A stretch of 64,000 nucleotides of DNA from Sycobia sp. Sy_11 (GCA_018907035.1 JACCIC010000062.1:2750501-2814500); one strand, 5' to 3'. Shown: positions 50,200 through 63,731, numbered from the stretch's first letter. The notes: generated by a model not told the origin, from the sequence alone. Numbers and translations: made by a program.

Positions 50200-50879
50200 T
50201 TTTTTTCTGCCATGGGGTCGTTCACGATTATACTCGTTGCATATAGGAAGAAAATTCAAATGCTTCTAATTACCTCGCGTGTCGGGCATAAGAACCATTC
50301 TCTCTTTCTCGCTCTCTCCCTATCTCTTTCCCGTGAGCGCGTGTACCAAGAGGAGTCAAAGAGGGCAATAACCAACGGCCGGTAGGTCGGGGCAGCGCTG
50401 GCGCAGGAGAGAGACAGAAGTGACCGCTAATACATAGAAAGAGAAAGAGATAGGGAGGAAGATGTAGGAGAAGAAGAACCGAGCGCGGCGTCGGCATCAT
50501 CATCATTTTCTCTCTCGCACGTACATACGCTCGCAGCGCGTGGGTGAATATCCTCCACCGGGCCCGCGCGCAAGAAGGAACTCGAGCGCGCAGACTCTCG
50601 CCCGAAGAGAGATGGCTAGAGCTCCTCTATAGACACATACTTTTACCTCCTCCTCCTTCTATCCCCCAACTCCTACTCCAACCCCTCTCGCTCTTTCTCA
50701 TTTTCCTTCTTATCTCATCTACCCTCCTCTCCCTCCGTCCCTTCCATCCTTCTCGTTCTTTCTTCCAAGATCTTTCTTGTTTTGTCCGCTTCGCCGCTTG
50801 CAGGCGAGAGAGACAGAAAGTTAGTGTAGGGAGCGTAGGGAAAAAATTCTCGCACTGCACGCTTAATCTCGCGAAATCT

Positions 50880-50881
<2 letters not shown>

Positions 50882-50936
<55 letters not shown>

Positions 50937-50953
50937 GGAATGGCGGAACGCGC

Positions 50954-51009
<56 letters not shown>
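50882..51009. repeat. Two (GA)n arrays 27 bases apart
   Basis: GA arrays at 50882-50931 and 50959-51009 are separated by a GC-rich spacer. Confidence 0.95.
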
Positions 51010-51011
<2 letters not shown>

Positions 51012-51914
51012 AGTGAAAAAGGTACTCTCGCCGGGATATGCGCCTGTGTAATTACTTTTATAATCTTGCTAATTCAAAACCGGTTTTTCTCGCCCGACTA
51101 TAGAGCGAATGGTCTCGGCGCGTAGAGCCGACCCGGTAAGAGTTTTAGCCTCGGCGTTGCTCTCCCCTATTCGCGCGGGAGGAGCGACGGGGAATAAAAA
51201 TTAAATACAATATGCGAGCAAAATGCACGCGTCCTCGTGCTGTTCGACGTAGTCATCCGTCGGGCCGAATCAACATTTTTCTTTTGCCTTCCATTCCGTG
51301 CAGGGCATCGTGCATAGGGGGGGGGGGTACATAAACTCATTGCCTACGAACCTCGCTGTCAAATCATTGGGTTTTTTCACGCGTACGGTCAGCCCAGGAA
51401 TACTTTTCATTTATCGTCCTGGGCACTCGGAACTCGTTGATGGAAATCGTACGACAGACCGCGGATACGTACACTCACCCACTCCCGATCAGTGCTTCAA
51501 GCTTCACCGGAACGATAAAGTTAAAGAAAGGTTTCGCGTACGTTGGAAAAGCTGATTTGTTATCACGACTACTATACATATATGAATCAGTTTTCAATTA
51601 TATAAGCAACAAGAAAAAAGAAAAACCCGAAAATCGTTGCTCGAAACTCGTAAATAAAAACGTTGGCTGCCTAATCTGCGTTCTGCGCAGAAAGAGACGA
51701 GCAGACGTGTTCGGATTGAAGAGCGCCGCGTTTGTGGCTTTAAAGCCGGCGAGGGAGGTGCCGAAAAAGAAGCTCTACGAGCGAACGAAACAAGCACGGC
51801 GTGGCGCGTGGAGGAACCACCGCCCGACAGTGGGTCAGGCGGCCGCTGATTTTTTCGTCTCCTCCACCGTTCCGCCTCTGTCTCTCTCTCCCTCTCCGTC
51901 TCCCTCTCCCCCCG

Positions 51915-51942
51915 TTACGTCACGCTCCGGCATGTGACGTAA
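51915..51942. promoter_or_regulatory. Inverted pair of CRE-like (CREB/ATF) sites
   Basis: TTACGTCAC and GTGACGTAA are exact complements separated by 10 bases. Both contain the ACGTCA/TGACGT core bound by CREB/ATF-type bZIP proteins. They lie in the CpG island at 51.8-52.6 kb, supporting a promoter or enhancer role there. Confidence 0.45.
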
Positions 51943-52950
51943 GAGCCAAAAACTCCAGGCGCGCACTTCTCGCCCGTTCCCGCCGCCTTTCTTCTTTCGC
52001 ATCCTCGCTCTTTTTTTTTCCACAGTGCTGCCGCAGCTCCGTGTCGGGCCCCACAGCTGCTCGCTCTCCCACTTTCGCTCTCGTGCCGGCAAAGGTCGGG
52101 CATTGGCCCGGGCCGGGCGCGTCGCTCGGCTTCTCGGCTCCCCCCGGAGCTCCCTTCGACCCCTCGGGTCCTGCTAGCCGAAATTCTCCGTCGAGTCAGT
52201 GGGCCACGACGGCAACGGAGATGCCGCATTCAGTTGTCCTCGCGACGGCTTCCGCGTGCGCGCCACCGAGTTTTCGGTGTCGCGCGCGCGCTCTCGTCGA
52301 CCTTTCGCGCGGCTTCCCGGCCAAGTGTCTGTGCGAGCGTCCGAGCTGGTCCGAGTGCATGCGTCGGAGTCTCGGAGTTTCTTGACGCGCACTTCGCATA
52401 GACGAGTTTAATGGCGCTCGCGTGCCGCGGGCTTTCTCGCGTTTCGTGTGCATAGAGAGAAAGGGGTGGAAGTGGGGAAGAGGGAAAGAGGTTGTGGAAC
52501 TCGGCATGGTGGGTGTCTTAGCCTCGACCTTCCCTCGCACTCGCTCACGCGCATCTTGCGGTCTCACGTTGAGGACAGGAAAGAAAAAGATATATAGCTC
52601 TAGGGGTAGCAAAGCCCCACTTCTTCTGCGGTCCCTATACAGTCCACTATTTCCAGAATATTAAAAAGTGAACCGCGGGTGGCTCTAAGAGCATCTGTCT
52701 AAATTTTATTAAAGGTGCTATATAACGTTACTAATAATAGAATGCAGATTGCCGTTCAAACAAAAAGTTGAATCAATTTGCAATGTCTTCAAAGTGATCA
52801 ATCTTTTTATATCGATTATTACACCATCTGAATAAAAAAATCACAATTTAGCACAATTTCCAATATAAAAACTCGTTCCGTTTTTAAAAGCAACTGTTAT
52901 ATTATTGTAATTGTTAGCACTAATCTATGGAATCGAGATAAAACTATATT

Positions 52951-52988
<38 letters not shown>

Positions 52989-53060
52989 TATTATTATTAT
53001 TGTTATTGTTATTGTTATTATTTTTATTATTGTTGTTGTTGCTATTATTATTATTATTAA
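52951..53060. repeat. (ATC)n followed by (TTA)/(TTG) trinucleotides
   Basis: About 12 ATC units pass into TTA and TTG repeats with progressive substitution. Confidence 0.95.
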
Positions 53061-53789
53061 TAGTTAATTAATTAAGTATACATCTGAATCATATTTGAGT
53101 TGATTTGGTTAATAAGGTATTTTTTAAATTTTAAAGAAAATAATATAAAATTACAAAGAGATTTATTGATCATCCTTGAAAAAATAAAACAATATATATT
53201 ATATATTTAGAAAAAGTTCTCGTTGGAGGAAAAAATGGATAATGCGCATAACATATGCGTGATATAAAGTACTCAGATTAAAAAAGAAATACTATTTTTA
53301 AAAAAAGAAACAAACTCGCGGAGGTATAGCGATCTAACTTTGACAATAGTTCTTATATATTATACGTAGTATATCTCACGAACAACACAAGCATCATGCG
53401 ACATTATCAAAAAAAAATTTAAGGAAACCTTCAGCGCTGTTAAGTTTTCACCTCCATAAAAAATTGTAATGAAAGATAAGCTAAAGTAGGAAAATTGATA
53501 TGCTACATTAGTTTACAAAATATAAAGGAATGCTTTAGCAAAAGCAAAAATATAAAAACCAAAAAAAAATTAACTTCATTGCCTGTAGCTCATTGCAAAT
53601 TCTACATGTTAAGGAAATGTACAATCGGAAATATAAAAAATTTCGGTGATTAAATTTTAAGTAACCGATTATCCACTTGCGTACTATGCATACTCAATAA
53701 AAGGAATAAAAAAGTCGTAAAGGGGATTATTTGATAGAGCTGACAAGTAATGCGACGTTTTGTAACAGTGGCAAAAGTACACTATGCTA

Positions 53790-54240
53790 TTACGTTAAAG
53801 AACGCTTGCCTATTACCTTACTTCTCACAACGTGGGCGTCATTTTCTCGGTGAATCGATATAGCGCCTGCCGGCCCGATAAGTAATATGACGAAATCTTG
53901 CTTAGATTCGGGCCAAGGCCAAATCTCGAACTTTTACCCGACAGAACTCGTCTGAAACACCCGTATGGGAGCAAAGAGCGATATAATACGAAATAATGCA
54001 CTCAGCCGTGGTATCATGCCCATACCTACCTTCGGGCCAACGGACCTTCGCGCTTCGCGCTTCATCATCCCCGCCTCTGTTGTGGCTTTTAGCTTTGCCA
54101 ATCGACGTTGAGGACGCTCGTGTGACTCTGGCTTCCGTTGCATAGGTTATCCGTCGTACGACGGCGAAAAGTTCCCGACGCAATGTGATCCTAGTGTTTT
54201 TTTCCAAAATGATTCGCAGCTAGGAAATATAAATGAGAAA
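53790..54240. promoter_or_regulatory. Small GC-richer block
   Basis: Complex, CpG-containing, microsatellite-free sequence of about 450 bases in AT-rich DNA. The minus strand has a 101-codon frame with no recognised family. Confidence 0.25.
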
Positions 54241-55145
54241 TTTTTTAAAAAGGTTATAGAGCAATGAAGCGGACTGGCATTGTTGGATTCTGATTGGATA
54301 TAATGTATAATCTTCACATGCTCAATTGTTGTAGATGTAAGAAAGCAAAACTATCGATGGATTTATTGTCACCTTTATTCTTCTATTTCTGAATTATTAA
54401 CATCGAATAATATGTGCCTGAACCATATCGAGAAACAACAAAAGTTCAGATACCGATATAAGAGTAGCTGTTGAATTCGAGTCTCTAATCGCAGTAAATG
54501 AATCTAGGGCCTGTGTAGAGATTGTATACGGTCGTACTTATGCGTATCCAAGAATAGAAGGCTGGAAAAACTGAATGAGAGAGGGAGGCGTGGAGCGGCC
54601 AGGAGGACCTAAAGGAATCCCGTCGCGAAGCAGGGAGAGGGAGGAAGTTCTAGACTGGGGAGGGAAAAAGTCAGAGCGAGAGAGAAGAAAAGAGGTGGAA
54701 AAAAGTGGGGAGTAGTGGAGGTGGTGGAGGAGGATGCCCGTGGAGGAGGGGCGGCGAGTAACAAGAAAGAAGGAGAGTGCGAGCGAGCTGCTCACTGCCC
54801 TCCTCCCACCTTCTTCTTTCAGCCCTGCTCTCCTGTCCTCTGTCTCTCCTTTCCCCTCTCGCTCCTGCCGCAATAGGTCCCCTTATCCTTTCCTCTCTCC
54901 CGCCAACTCGCAACCGCCGAAGCTTCACGGGATATCTCGACCACCAAGAGTCGCGCAATGTAGAGGACGAGCGAGAACGAGTAAGAGGGAAGGTGGGAGG
55001 GAGGGAAAGGAAGAGAGGAAAAGAGTGTACCGAGAGTCTCGCGCGGCGCGAGTCTCACCACTCGCGGAACGCAATTGTACATGCGCGCGCGTACGCGTGT
55101 GAGGGGAGAATGTGTCTGTCTGTCCGCATGTGCGCGCTTGTGTGA

Positions 55146-55188
<43 letters not shown>

Positions 55189-55649
55189 GGGGAGCAAGAA
55201 GGAAAGAAGTAGCGAGAGAAAGGGAGAGAGAAGGAAAATCCCACACGTACGGCGCGCTGGCTGCTGGTGGTGTACGCTGCTGCAGCGGGCGCCGGTGCGG
55301 TCCGCGCCAGACGACGTCTCGGCCGGGCGGGCAAAGAGTTTTTTCTTCAAAGCCGACAACGACAACGAGCGGGAAAGACACCGCGAGCGCGCACGCGCAC
55401 CGCTGTTCCCGCGAACCATCTCCGATCGGCTTCCCTCTGTGGCCGCGAAAACATCCGTTTTTCTCGAGCCTCCGTCTGTTTCGTCGGCGAGCACCGTGCT
55501 TGTGCGCGAGCGCACCCGCATGCGCGTGTGCAAGATCGTGTGGCAACGGCGGTTCCTAACCCTCGCGGCTTTTCAAAGTTCGCGCCACGCGCTGGACAGA
55601 GGATAGAGCAAGGCAGCAAGGGAGAGTTAGCGGCGAAGCAGAGAATAAG

Positions 55650-55716
<67 letters not shown>

Positions 55717-55770
55717 ATTTACGAGACGAACGGTTAAGCGCGGAGGAAAGAGAAAAGTGAGTGTTGAACG

Positions 55771-55820
55771 ATGGACTCGGAGAACGGTGTGCCATATTTT
55801 GTGATTACTACTACTATTGT

Positions 55821-55870
<50 letters not shown>

Positions 55871-55935
55871 GTACTACTACTTCTGCTAGAGCAACTTCTT
55901 TTCTTCGACCGCTACTGCCGACATTTATTCTGTGA
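55771..55935 (+). CDS. Short open frame, 54 codons, with a threonine repeat
   Basis: The ATG has an A at -3 and G at +4, a favourable context. The frame starts MDSENGVPYFVI, runs through an (ACT)n polythreonine stretch and ends SFLRPLLPTFIL before TGA. It lies in the putative first exon upstream of the donor at 56078. It is probably an upstream frame; no family was recognised. Confidence 0.2.
55807..55870. repeat. (ACT)n array
   Basis: About 20 ACT units. They encode polythreonine in the short frame starting at 55771. Confidence 0.95.
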
Positions 55936-56077
55936 TTGACGCAAAATTCTTCATCTTCAGTGGCTGCTTCGGTGGGCCGGTTATCCGCTGCCGGGACCTA
56001 TACCAATTGCTTTCCCTGCCCCTCTGTGGAAGAGTCGATTAATCCGCGACGACTGAAGCGTGTAGGTACAAATTGAG

Positions 56078-57149
56078 GTAAGACCATATCTGCGCGACAG
56101 GGGGATGATTATCCTGCTTGTAGTTTTTGATAGACGATCCCGTTAAGTGGTACTTGTTGGTACACGTGACACATAAATCACACTAACTAAGGTTCTACTC
56201 TTTCTATATTTTTTTAGGACCTCAAATTATATAGAGTGAGCATGATCTCGTGGAAAATTGTTAATTCTGCGCAGTATTGAATTAAAAATATAATTAAAAA
56301 AAGATGCGCGAATAACGGAGTGATTTTTCTAAAGTAATTGTTTTAAAATCAAATCCATTTTGAACTATTTATATATTAAAATGACTACATAATTATTTGA
56401 CGATTTATATTATCTTGAGCGCTTGAAGATAGTTAAGAATTCTATGAATATAACTGTAAAAACTTAGATACTGGAAAATTAAAAAAAAAAAAAAAATTAA
56501 GAACAGACAGGAAAGGAAAGCTTATATGCGCGTTTATAATATCTAAATCATAATTTATTGTAATTAAAGTAATAATTGCGGAAAGGCTAACTTATGTAGG
56601 TGTGCGCATTATCTAAAAATTATTAGTTTTTCAATACTAGTTGAGATAACATAAAAAGATACATTAAAACATTGCTTTTAATATTAGAAATGAAATTTTG
56701 TTATGAATTATACGAATATGATAAATGTATAAAAATAACATTGCATTATACTCGCGACTAATATTGCATTTTCTCCATGATAGCGTTTTTTATTCATAAA
56801 TAAAGAAATGTTATTTCTTCGCATACAACATAATAAAAAACGTCATCCTAAGTAAAATAAATATTGAAATACCTCTATCGAATACGTATGCAATTATTAT
56901 TATTATATTTGTTAAGTATAATTTCTAATGATAATAGATCAGTGTAGGTATTATATAAACATCCAGTAACCAAAATTTTTAATTGGACAGAATTTGTCCG
57001 TATTCTTAACATTTAGCTTCTTAATTCGATAATATTTTGGCAAATACATGACTCCTATTCAATCGCGATTTCACCATTGGCAATCATCGCACCTCCAAAT
57101 CGTACTCTTTAAAAAAGATATCGCTTCATCGCTTACACGAATTCATCTA
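56078..57149. other. AT-rich non-coding DNA
   Basis: Follows the GTAAGA donor at 56078, consistent with intron. Contains an A15 run near 56480. Nothing else is supported. Confidence 0.45.
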
Positions 57150-57480
57150 ATTTTCGATAGTCGAGCACAGCCCTTTCATCCCCAAAACGACCGTGCCAAA
57201 AAGGTTTAGGTGGGTCGTGCAACGACATTAAATCGATATGATAAATCGAATCGATCTAACGAGTCGAACCACCAATCGACAACACAGCCTTGACACATGT
57301 GCATAAGCGTTTCGAAAGATCGCGCGTGCGGGAGTAATTCCGGAATCGGCACGGCGCGGCGCGCTCGGAAGAGCGCAAACGCGAGCAACGCTCCATCATA
57401 ACGCGATACACAGACGCGACACCCGATCGCTAGGCTCTCGACAGCGGCGTATTTGTTCAGACTCTGGAGGCCGAGATATG
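57150..57480. promoter_or_regulatory. Small GC-richer block with clustered ATCGAT words
   Basis: ATCGAT or AATCGA words recur at about 57232-57260, resembling DREF/BEAF-type sites, followed by CpG-rich sequence. Candidate insulator or enhancer; weak. Confidence 0.2.
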
Positions 57481-57999
57481 CACGTATTTAAACGCATTTA
57501 CACGCTTCTATTAAAAAAATAATAGCACACACAGAATTTTTTATATCGATGTTATATGAATTATGATTTAATTTTAAATACATATAAATTAATTTAATGG
57601 GCGACATACAATTATTTATATTATGGGCACGATGCAAAATCTCCGACACTGATAGCACTCAGTTGTACTTAGGGACCACCTAATCGTAGACCTTAAATCA
57701 TCATTTTTAAACTTAACAGCATATATGCGTGTTAATTAATGTTTATCGAAAAAATATTAGCACATCGATAAATTTCGATCTCTATAGCGCACTTTTTTCC
57801 ATCAGCCACATTGATCCACATGGTAACAGAGCCAAAGTGAATAAAAAATTCCGGGCCTCAGAAAGATAGATATATGTAATCCGTATAAGCCAAAAACTGC
57901 GAAGCATGTAAAACGCATATACAACCAAAAATTGGCTGTTATTTAATTGACCTAGCTGGCGCTTTCGAAAACAAATGAATCATTAATCGGTCGGCACGC

Positions 58000-58660
58000 G
58001 TAAGCGAGTTGCGCAAAATTTTTCCTCCTATCTGCACCGAGCGATGAGTCGCGTTGTCGCGCCTGATCCACCCGCGCGTCGGTGCATTTCTTTTCTTATT
58101 TGATTTCTTGTCCCCTCTCGAGCCATTCGCCGCGCTCTTTTCCGAATAAAACATACACACCCATATGTGCGCGCGCACACACAGACAAACCCAAAAGAGC
58201 CGCGAATCTTCCCGATTGGCAACAAAGAAAGTTGCAGGTCGAGAGCTCGCACGTATAACAGAAAGAGAGGAATAGTCATATAGCCTTTCCCTCGCATACA
58301 TGTATGTGATTCCGCACACGATCTGTGTATATTTATTAATTTACACATACATATATAATGCATGCGGAACACGGACATGGTGGCGCGGTGGAGATAAGAC
58401 CGCCGCCACGACCTACTACAACCGGCGTCGAATGGAGACTCTCCGCTCTTTCTCATTCGCACATCGCGCTACTACTCTCCGTCTCCGCTCTTACACTCTT
58501 TCTCGCGCCGCGTGCACGGCATCAGCACAGGCTTGATATCGGCATCGTGTGTCGTGTTGTTGCCGCCGCGCTGTGCATATTATGTACGCGGTTCGAATGT
58601 CATGGACAATGGTTCGTCAAAAGGGATTTTTTTGCAAAGTGGGGAAAAAATAAGAGCGAG
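58000..58660. promoter_or_regulatory. GC-richer block
   Basis: CpG-containing, largely non-repetitive sequence between AT-rich stretches. Frames on both strands lack recognisable domains. Confidence 0.25.
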
Positions 58661-59388
58661 TGACTAAAAGGTCGATGATCATTTATTTTTTTAAATTGGA
58701 TGGTATTGGAGAAAAAATTACAAATTGGTCGAATATTGATATTTGAATCATACAGTTTCATATAATAATTTGTATTTATTTCAATAAATATTATATGAAA
58801 CTTACAAAACATTTGTTGCTAAACTTCTCTTTTATTATTTAATTCGATACTTTATTGATTCTCTGGAGATTTAAAACGATATTGAATAGATAAAAAAAAT
58901 TCCATTGGAAAAATAAAATATTGATTAGCTACTTCTTCTTCTTTTGCTGAATAAAATTCTCCAATACCGTAAATCAAATAAATATCCGAATGAAAAGATC
59001 GCTTGATAGATTGGACCAGCAATGAACAAAGTATACCTCGAAGGATACTTATGGAAGTAGTGCATCGGAAGATTGGCGAATAAATCGGCATGACCGGTTC
59101 GCGTCTGGTGCAAGCCAAAGTATGTAATCATATAAGTGCGACTTCACAACACTACAGAAAACTGTATTGCACTCTCACTTTGTTGTGGAATACAATCATC
59201 AATGAACGAGTGTGAGTCACTTCTGTTCTCTCACTCCAACTCTGGTGCTCAGACACTAACACGTGCTCTTTTCCCCACTTTTATTCTGCCCTTCCTCACT
59301 CTCATAGCTCACTCCAATTTGACAATAGCTTTTGCAAGTGTGTGTGCGCGTGCGCGCGCGTGTGTATGTGTGTGCATAGATTGTATGC

Positions 59389-59428
<40 letters not shown>

Positions 59429-59958
59429 GCTTTTTTCGTGTTTGTCTTATATGCACGTACAGAGAGAAAGAAAGAGAAAGAAAGAGAGGGAGATACAATA
59501 AATATAATAAATAAAATACTTATATTAAATTATTAAATAATCTTTGGTAGCAAAAAAAGTAATTAAAATATATTAAAATAATGTTGATTTTAGAATAATG
59601 AATTATATTGATTATATTAAAATAATGAATTATTTTATTAAGTGGAAAACATCTCGTATAATCGAGTGTCCAGATCCGATAGGTTGAATAAAATCTTAAA
59701 TAAAAGCATCAATGTAATAAACTTGATAAATAAATTGCTGCAACAACGCTTTATCTTCAATATTTACCATTATCATTATTAAAGTCTATAAGAGAAAGAA
59801 CGAGGGAATGGGGCGAGAGGCGAAGAAACGTAAAATAAAGACAGCGCGAAAAGAAGGGAGAGGGAAAGAAGAGAAGGCAGGGAAAGAAAAAGAACGCGCG
59901 CGAGGCAGTGGAAGTACATAACAGAAAAAAAGGAAGGAAAGAAAGAGTTGGGGCGCGC

Positions 59959-59962
<4 letters not shown>

Positions 59963-60013
<51 letters not shown>

Positions 60014-60094
60014 TATGTGTATACAGAACGGAAAGAAGATGTGGCAACTGCGCACGAATGCGTCCCTTTGCTCCCCCCTATATGTATACATACA

Positions 60095-60146
<52 letters not shown>
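59963..60146. repeat. Two (TA)n arrays flanking an 85-bp GC-richer spacer
   Basis: (TA)n at 59963-60010 and 60096-60146 surround unique sequence (about 60011-60095). Each array is self-complementary and the two can pair with each other. Confidence 0.95.
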
Positions 60147-60150
<4 letters not shown>

Positions 60151-61199
60151 AGATGCAGCTCTTGAGTTTCGTGGCACAGCCGCGGTTGCTAGATCGGCAG
60201 CCTCCAATGATATGGAGCAATTTCTTATTTGCTCTCTACGGCGAGTATATGGGCGATGGCAAGAAAAAAGCAAGGAAAAGGTATATTAATCTCGTGTCTG
60301 TCGATGCGCCGCCACGTAACCATGACATTCGCAAGCGAGAAATTGACGAGTGCTTTAAATTATTACGGCAGCCTTTCGGATCAGTTACTCGATACAAATT
60401 AATGTTTAATTGCAATAGGGAAAGCGAGGGATGTGGAGGACGTTTACTGCAATCATTTTTTTTTTAACATTTAAGTTCGGACGTGAAAAACAAAAATGAC
60501 TTTTCATTCAGTGTTGCGAAATCGAACGTTAGATTTCTGTTAAGATCTTATATAGTATATAATTTATTTTAAAAAAGGAACAAGGGGAATTTAAAACAAT
60601 GCTTTATCTGCTTTGCAGCAGAAACTGTAAATGATTAATCGTTTCATTAAATTTTCATTACCGACGAGGGATCCAAAATTTGCTTTCTCCCCGAGCCTCT
60701 CAGTGCGGATAAACGACGAACGATTAATTAATTATAAACTATGTACAGGCGAAATCGACGAATGTTTCTTGATAGTGTCCCGTAACGTTGTTTTAATAAT
60801 TTTTGCGGTATACATAAAGCTGTGGTGACTTTTAATCGACGTTCATTATCTAACTTGATTTAAAAACAAATTTTACATGACTCTAGTTGATAAAACATAA
60901 TGAAATATTACCATACTAACAAATATAGTTTGAGAATGAGACTGTGTAGACATGCGCGCGTGCGCGGGTATCTGTAATACGTAAATTTAGGCAATAGTAC
61001 AGTATAGATTAGATACTTGCTCACAGAGATAAAATTATTTTTGACAGATATGACACTAATTAATCATAATATAAATTTCTTCGTAATTAGATTTGCCGTT
61101 AATTTAAAAAAAAGGGCATTTTCCTAAGTTTCATTCCATTGTGAAAAGTGATAGTTGATGCTTCTTTGAAATACTATAAATATATACCCAAGTAAATCG

Positions 61200-62690
61200 A
61201 AACGAAAGGAAATCGTGAAGTCGAGCTTGCAAAAGTTGAAATCCTTGTAAACTGGATATAATTGCAACAAGCGCTATAACTTTCTTTTTCTTCTCCGAAT
61301 AAATTTTCTTTTTGGCGGACCGCAGAATAAATCGCCGTAATTAAATTATTTTCGACTTTCAAAACAGTCCTCTTCCTCGCCCTATCGTGGCGATCCCTCT
61401 CGATTTCTCCGAATCAATTGCTCCTTCACGCGGCGAATCGGTGCTGCTGTCGACGGCGAAACGAGACGAAGCGCCCTCGCCGTGCCGGCCGCGTGCACGA
61501 TCCATGGCGCGCACAGCTCGAGCGCTGACTCTCGCCGCGCCGCGCCGGCGGCGGATCAAATCGGGGACGCGGCCACGGCAGCGGTCGAAAACCGCCTTTT
61601 CCGCGCTCCTTCTCCTTGCCCCGCCCCTCGGCGCTTCCACTGAACCTGACCTCCGACAACGCATTCCTCCCGGCGCGGCGAGAGCGGCGGGAGTGGCGGC
61701 GTCCGCGCTCAGGGACGGAGGACGCGCTGCGCCGCGCGCCCGCCCGCTCGCGCGAGCCAGTCACGCTCTTATACGTCATTAAAATAAATTAAAGATTATC
61801 GGGTCGACGGTGGCCCCGGTTCGGTGCGCGACCTTCCTTTTATGCGCTCGCCGTCGTGCTCGGCGCTTATGCACTTCTCTCCCGTCCCCGGTCACAGAGC
61901 AACGAGATACTTTTTTGCGCAGCGCCGCGTTGCGATTTTCTCCGCGGCTGTCGAGCGACGTCGACCGGCCGCTTGCGTCACGTGGGCGCGCGTCACAGAC
62001 GCTCGATTCTGAATCTCGCGTACTGTATGCCCTTTCGTTACGATCGAGCGAAGGCCGTCGGACTCGGGGAGGCTGGTCTCGGTTACCTCGTCGCCGACGT
62101 ATGTTCGCATTTTCGGCGGAGAGCTTCGTCCAGGGTCCTTGCCGCGATCGCAGCGCTTGCGGCCGCGGGGGAGGGGGGGGGGCACTTCGAGGGAACTTTT
62201 CGCCGGGCGACCTTGAACCCTGACAAAAAGAGTCGTGCGAAATCTACCTCTTTCTCTCTCGGTCTCTGCTTTCCTTTCGCCACGACGCGCGCGGCCATAA
62301 AGTTACGCGACGGGCCACGCGACAATTTCTCGGGCGCATTGTTCCCGTCTCGCTTTCTCTCTGTTTCCCTCTCGGGTACCCCGCTGCTCGTCTCTCGCGC
62401 GAGGCCAAGCTCGGGTGCGATAATGTCAAGACGGAGAAGGAGAGTTAAAAAAATTACGCGACGAGGAAGAGGAGGAGAGAGGAGGAGGGAGGAGGAGGCA
62501 GAGAGGCGCCGGGTACAAGGTTAGACATGCGCGCCGAAGCCACAGAAACACAGAGAGAAGGATGGCTGGCGTAGTCGAGCAGAGGAGAATAAGCACGTGG
62601 ATATGGATGTCGCGCGACTCGATCATGACGCGACCGTGTATAATCCAACCTCGTGGCTAGCGATAAAGAGTGCCACCTCCCTGGGTCATA
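61200..62690. promoter_or_regulatory. GC/CpG island
   Basis: Very CpG-rich between about 61370 and 62520, with a G-run near 62170. Open frames on both strands are Arg/Ala/Pro-rich products of high GC content and overlap each other. It resembles the islands at 26, 52 and 55 kb and may be an alternative promoter. Confidence 0.3.
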
Positions 62691-62925
62691 GCTTCTATAC
62701 AGATGTCTTTGCAGACAGTGTCTAATAAAGTTTTCATTATCGATTATCCTATAAATTTTTTTAATTTTGATCGTCGATTATTCATCTGGAGTACGATGCT
62801 CTCGAGCTCAATACCGCATTTTCCTATTGCATTTTTCTCTCAATTATTACATTCAGTATCGCCTTAACTGTCTTGCTCTACAACTAATTATCTCTAATTA
62901 TTTCATTGATCAAGTCTCGTTCTTT

Positions 62926-62929
<4 letters not shown>

Positions 62930-62996
<67 letters not shown>

Positions 62997-63082
62997 TATG
63001 TGTGTGTGTGTGTGCAATATACATTATATATTGCACACACATATGCACAATATACATTATATATATATATATATATATATAA
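62930..63082. repeat. (CA)n - (GT)n - hairpin - (TA)n block
   Basis: (CA)n at 62930-62990, then TATATTA, (GT)n at 63000-63014, the 14-bp hairpin at 63008-63040 and (TA)n to 63082. Confidence 0.95.
63008..63040. repeat. 14-bp perfect hairpin between (CA)n and (TA)n arrays
   Basis: GTGTGTGCAATATA and TATATTGCACACAC flank a 5-nt loop. A partial second copy of the arm (GCACAATATACATTATATA) follows at 63045. The upstream (CA)n tract can also pair with the (GT)n at 63000-63014. Confidence 0.65.
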
Positions 63083-63731
63083 TAGAAATGAAATCCCATT
63101 CGATCGGCACACTCCGTAATCTTTCCTTGTGACCGATCTTGCCCGGAAGCTTCGATCATTGAAAACTTCGACGTATTATCGAGAAAGGGAATAACAACAG
63201 TATGTACGATCCCTCCTTTGTTCGATCGAATAAGCATTCATTGAGAACGAAACTTCACGATTTCAATAAAAAGCACATTAGAACATATGAGTTCTCGAAA
63301 GAGCTTCTACGTAAATATCACTAAAGTCAGTATAGTCATATTCTGACTAGAATTTTTTTCCCAACAATACGCTAAGTAAATAAAACTGCTAGACTTAATT
63401 TTATACAAAAGAACAATATAATATATATCTTAGGCGCTCGACACGGATAAGATACATTGGGAGATTTTGGTAGGCTCTATATTATATGATAAACACGCGG
63501 GCGACGATCGTCCAACTGAAACTTTAACAACTGCTCAAGAGCGTTCGTTGTCTTACCCGTCCGAACATTATCCACTTTCATATATTTTCCTAATAACTAC
63601 CGCAAAAAGTTCTCTCCTCTGGAAGTTAAATTATCGGGCAATAACGAGCTGGAAAATTATATTCATTTTCATCTCTTTCGCCGTAGCCCCAATAATTATC
63701 GTTTAAACAATTTCTTATCGATTTAAGAATA

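Larger units (their letters stand above)
50200..52690. promoter_or_regulatory. GC/CpG island with (GA)n tracts and paired CRE sites
   Basis: A 2.5-kb GC-rich block in AT-rich surroundings, densest at 51.8-52.5 kb. It carries two long (GA)n arrays (50882-50931, 50959-51009), a G10 run at about 51317 and the CRE pair at 51915-51942. Several overlapping open frames occur on both strands with no family features. An alternative promoter of the host gene or an enhancer cluster is plausible. Confidence 0.35.
54500..56077 (+). promoter_or_regulatory. GC/CpG island with putative first exon
   Basis: CpG-rich DNA with two (GA)n arrays (about 55150-55183, 55654-55711) runs into a stretch ending at a good donor, GAG|GTAAGA at 56078. 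An alternative donor (AAAA|GTGAGT) occurs at 55757. This arrangement looks like a promoter followed by a 5' exon on the + strand, either for an alternative isoform of the gene upstream or for another transcript. No acceptor partner can be assigned. Confidence 0.35.

Noticed and set aside
60341..60770. Two frames both containing (R/G)EIDECF (about 60335 and 60745)
   Set aside because: The similarity is limited to about seven residues and flanks do not align, so probably coincidence.
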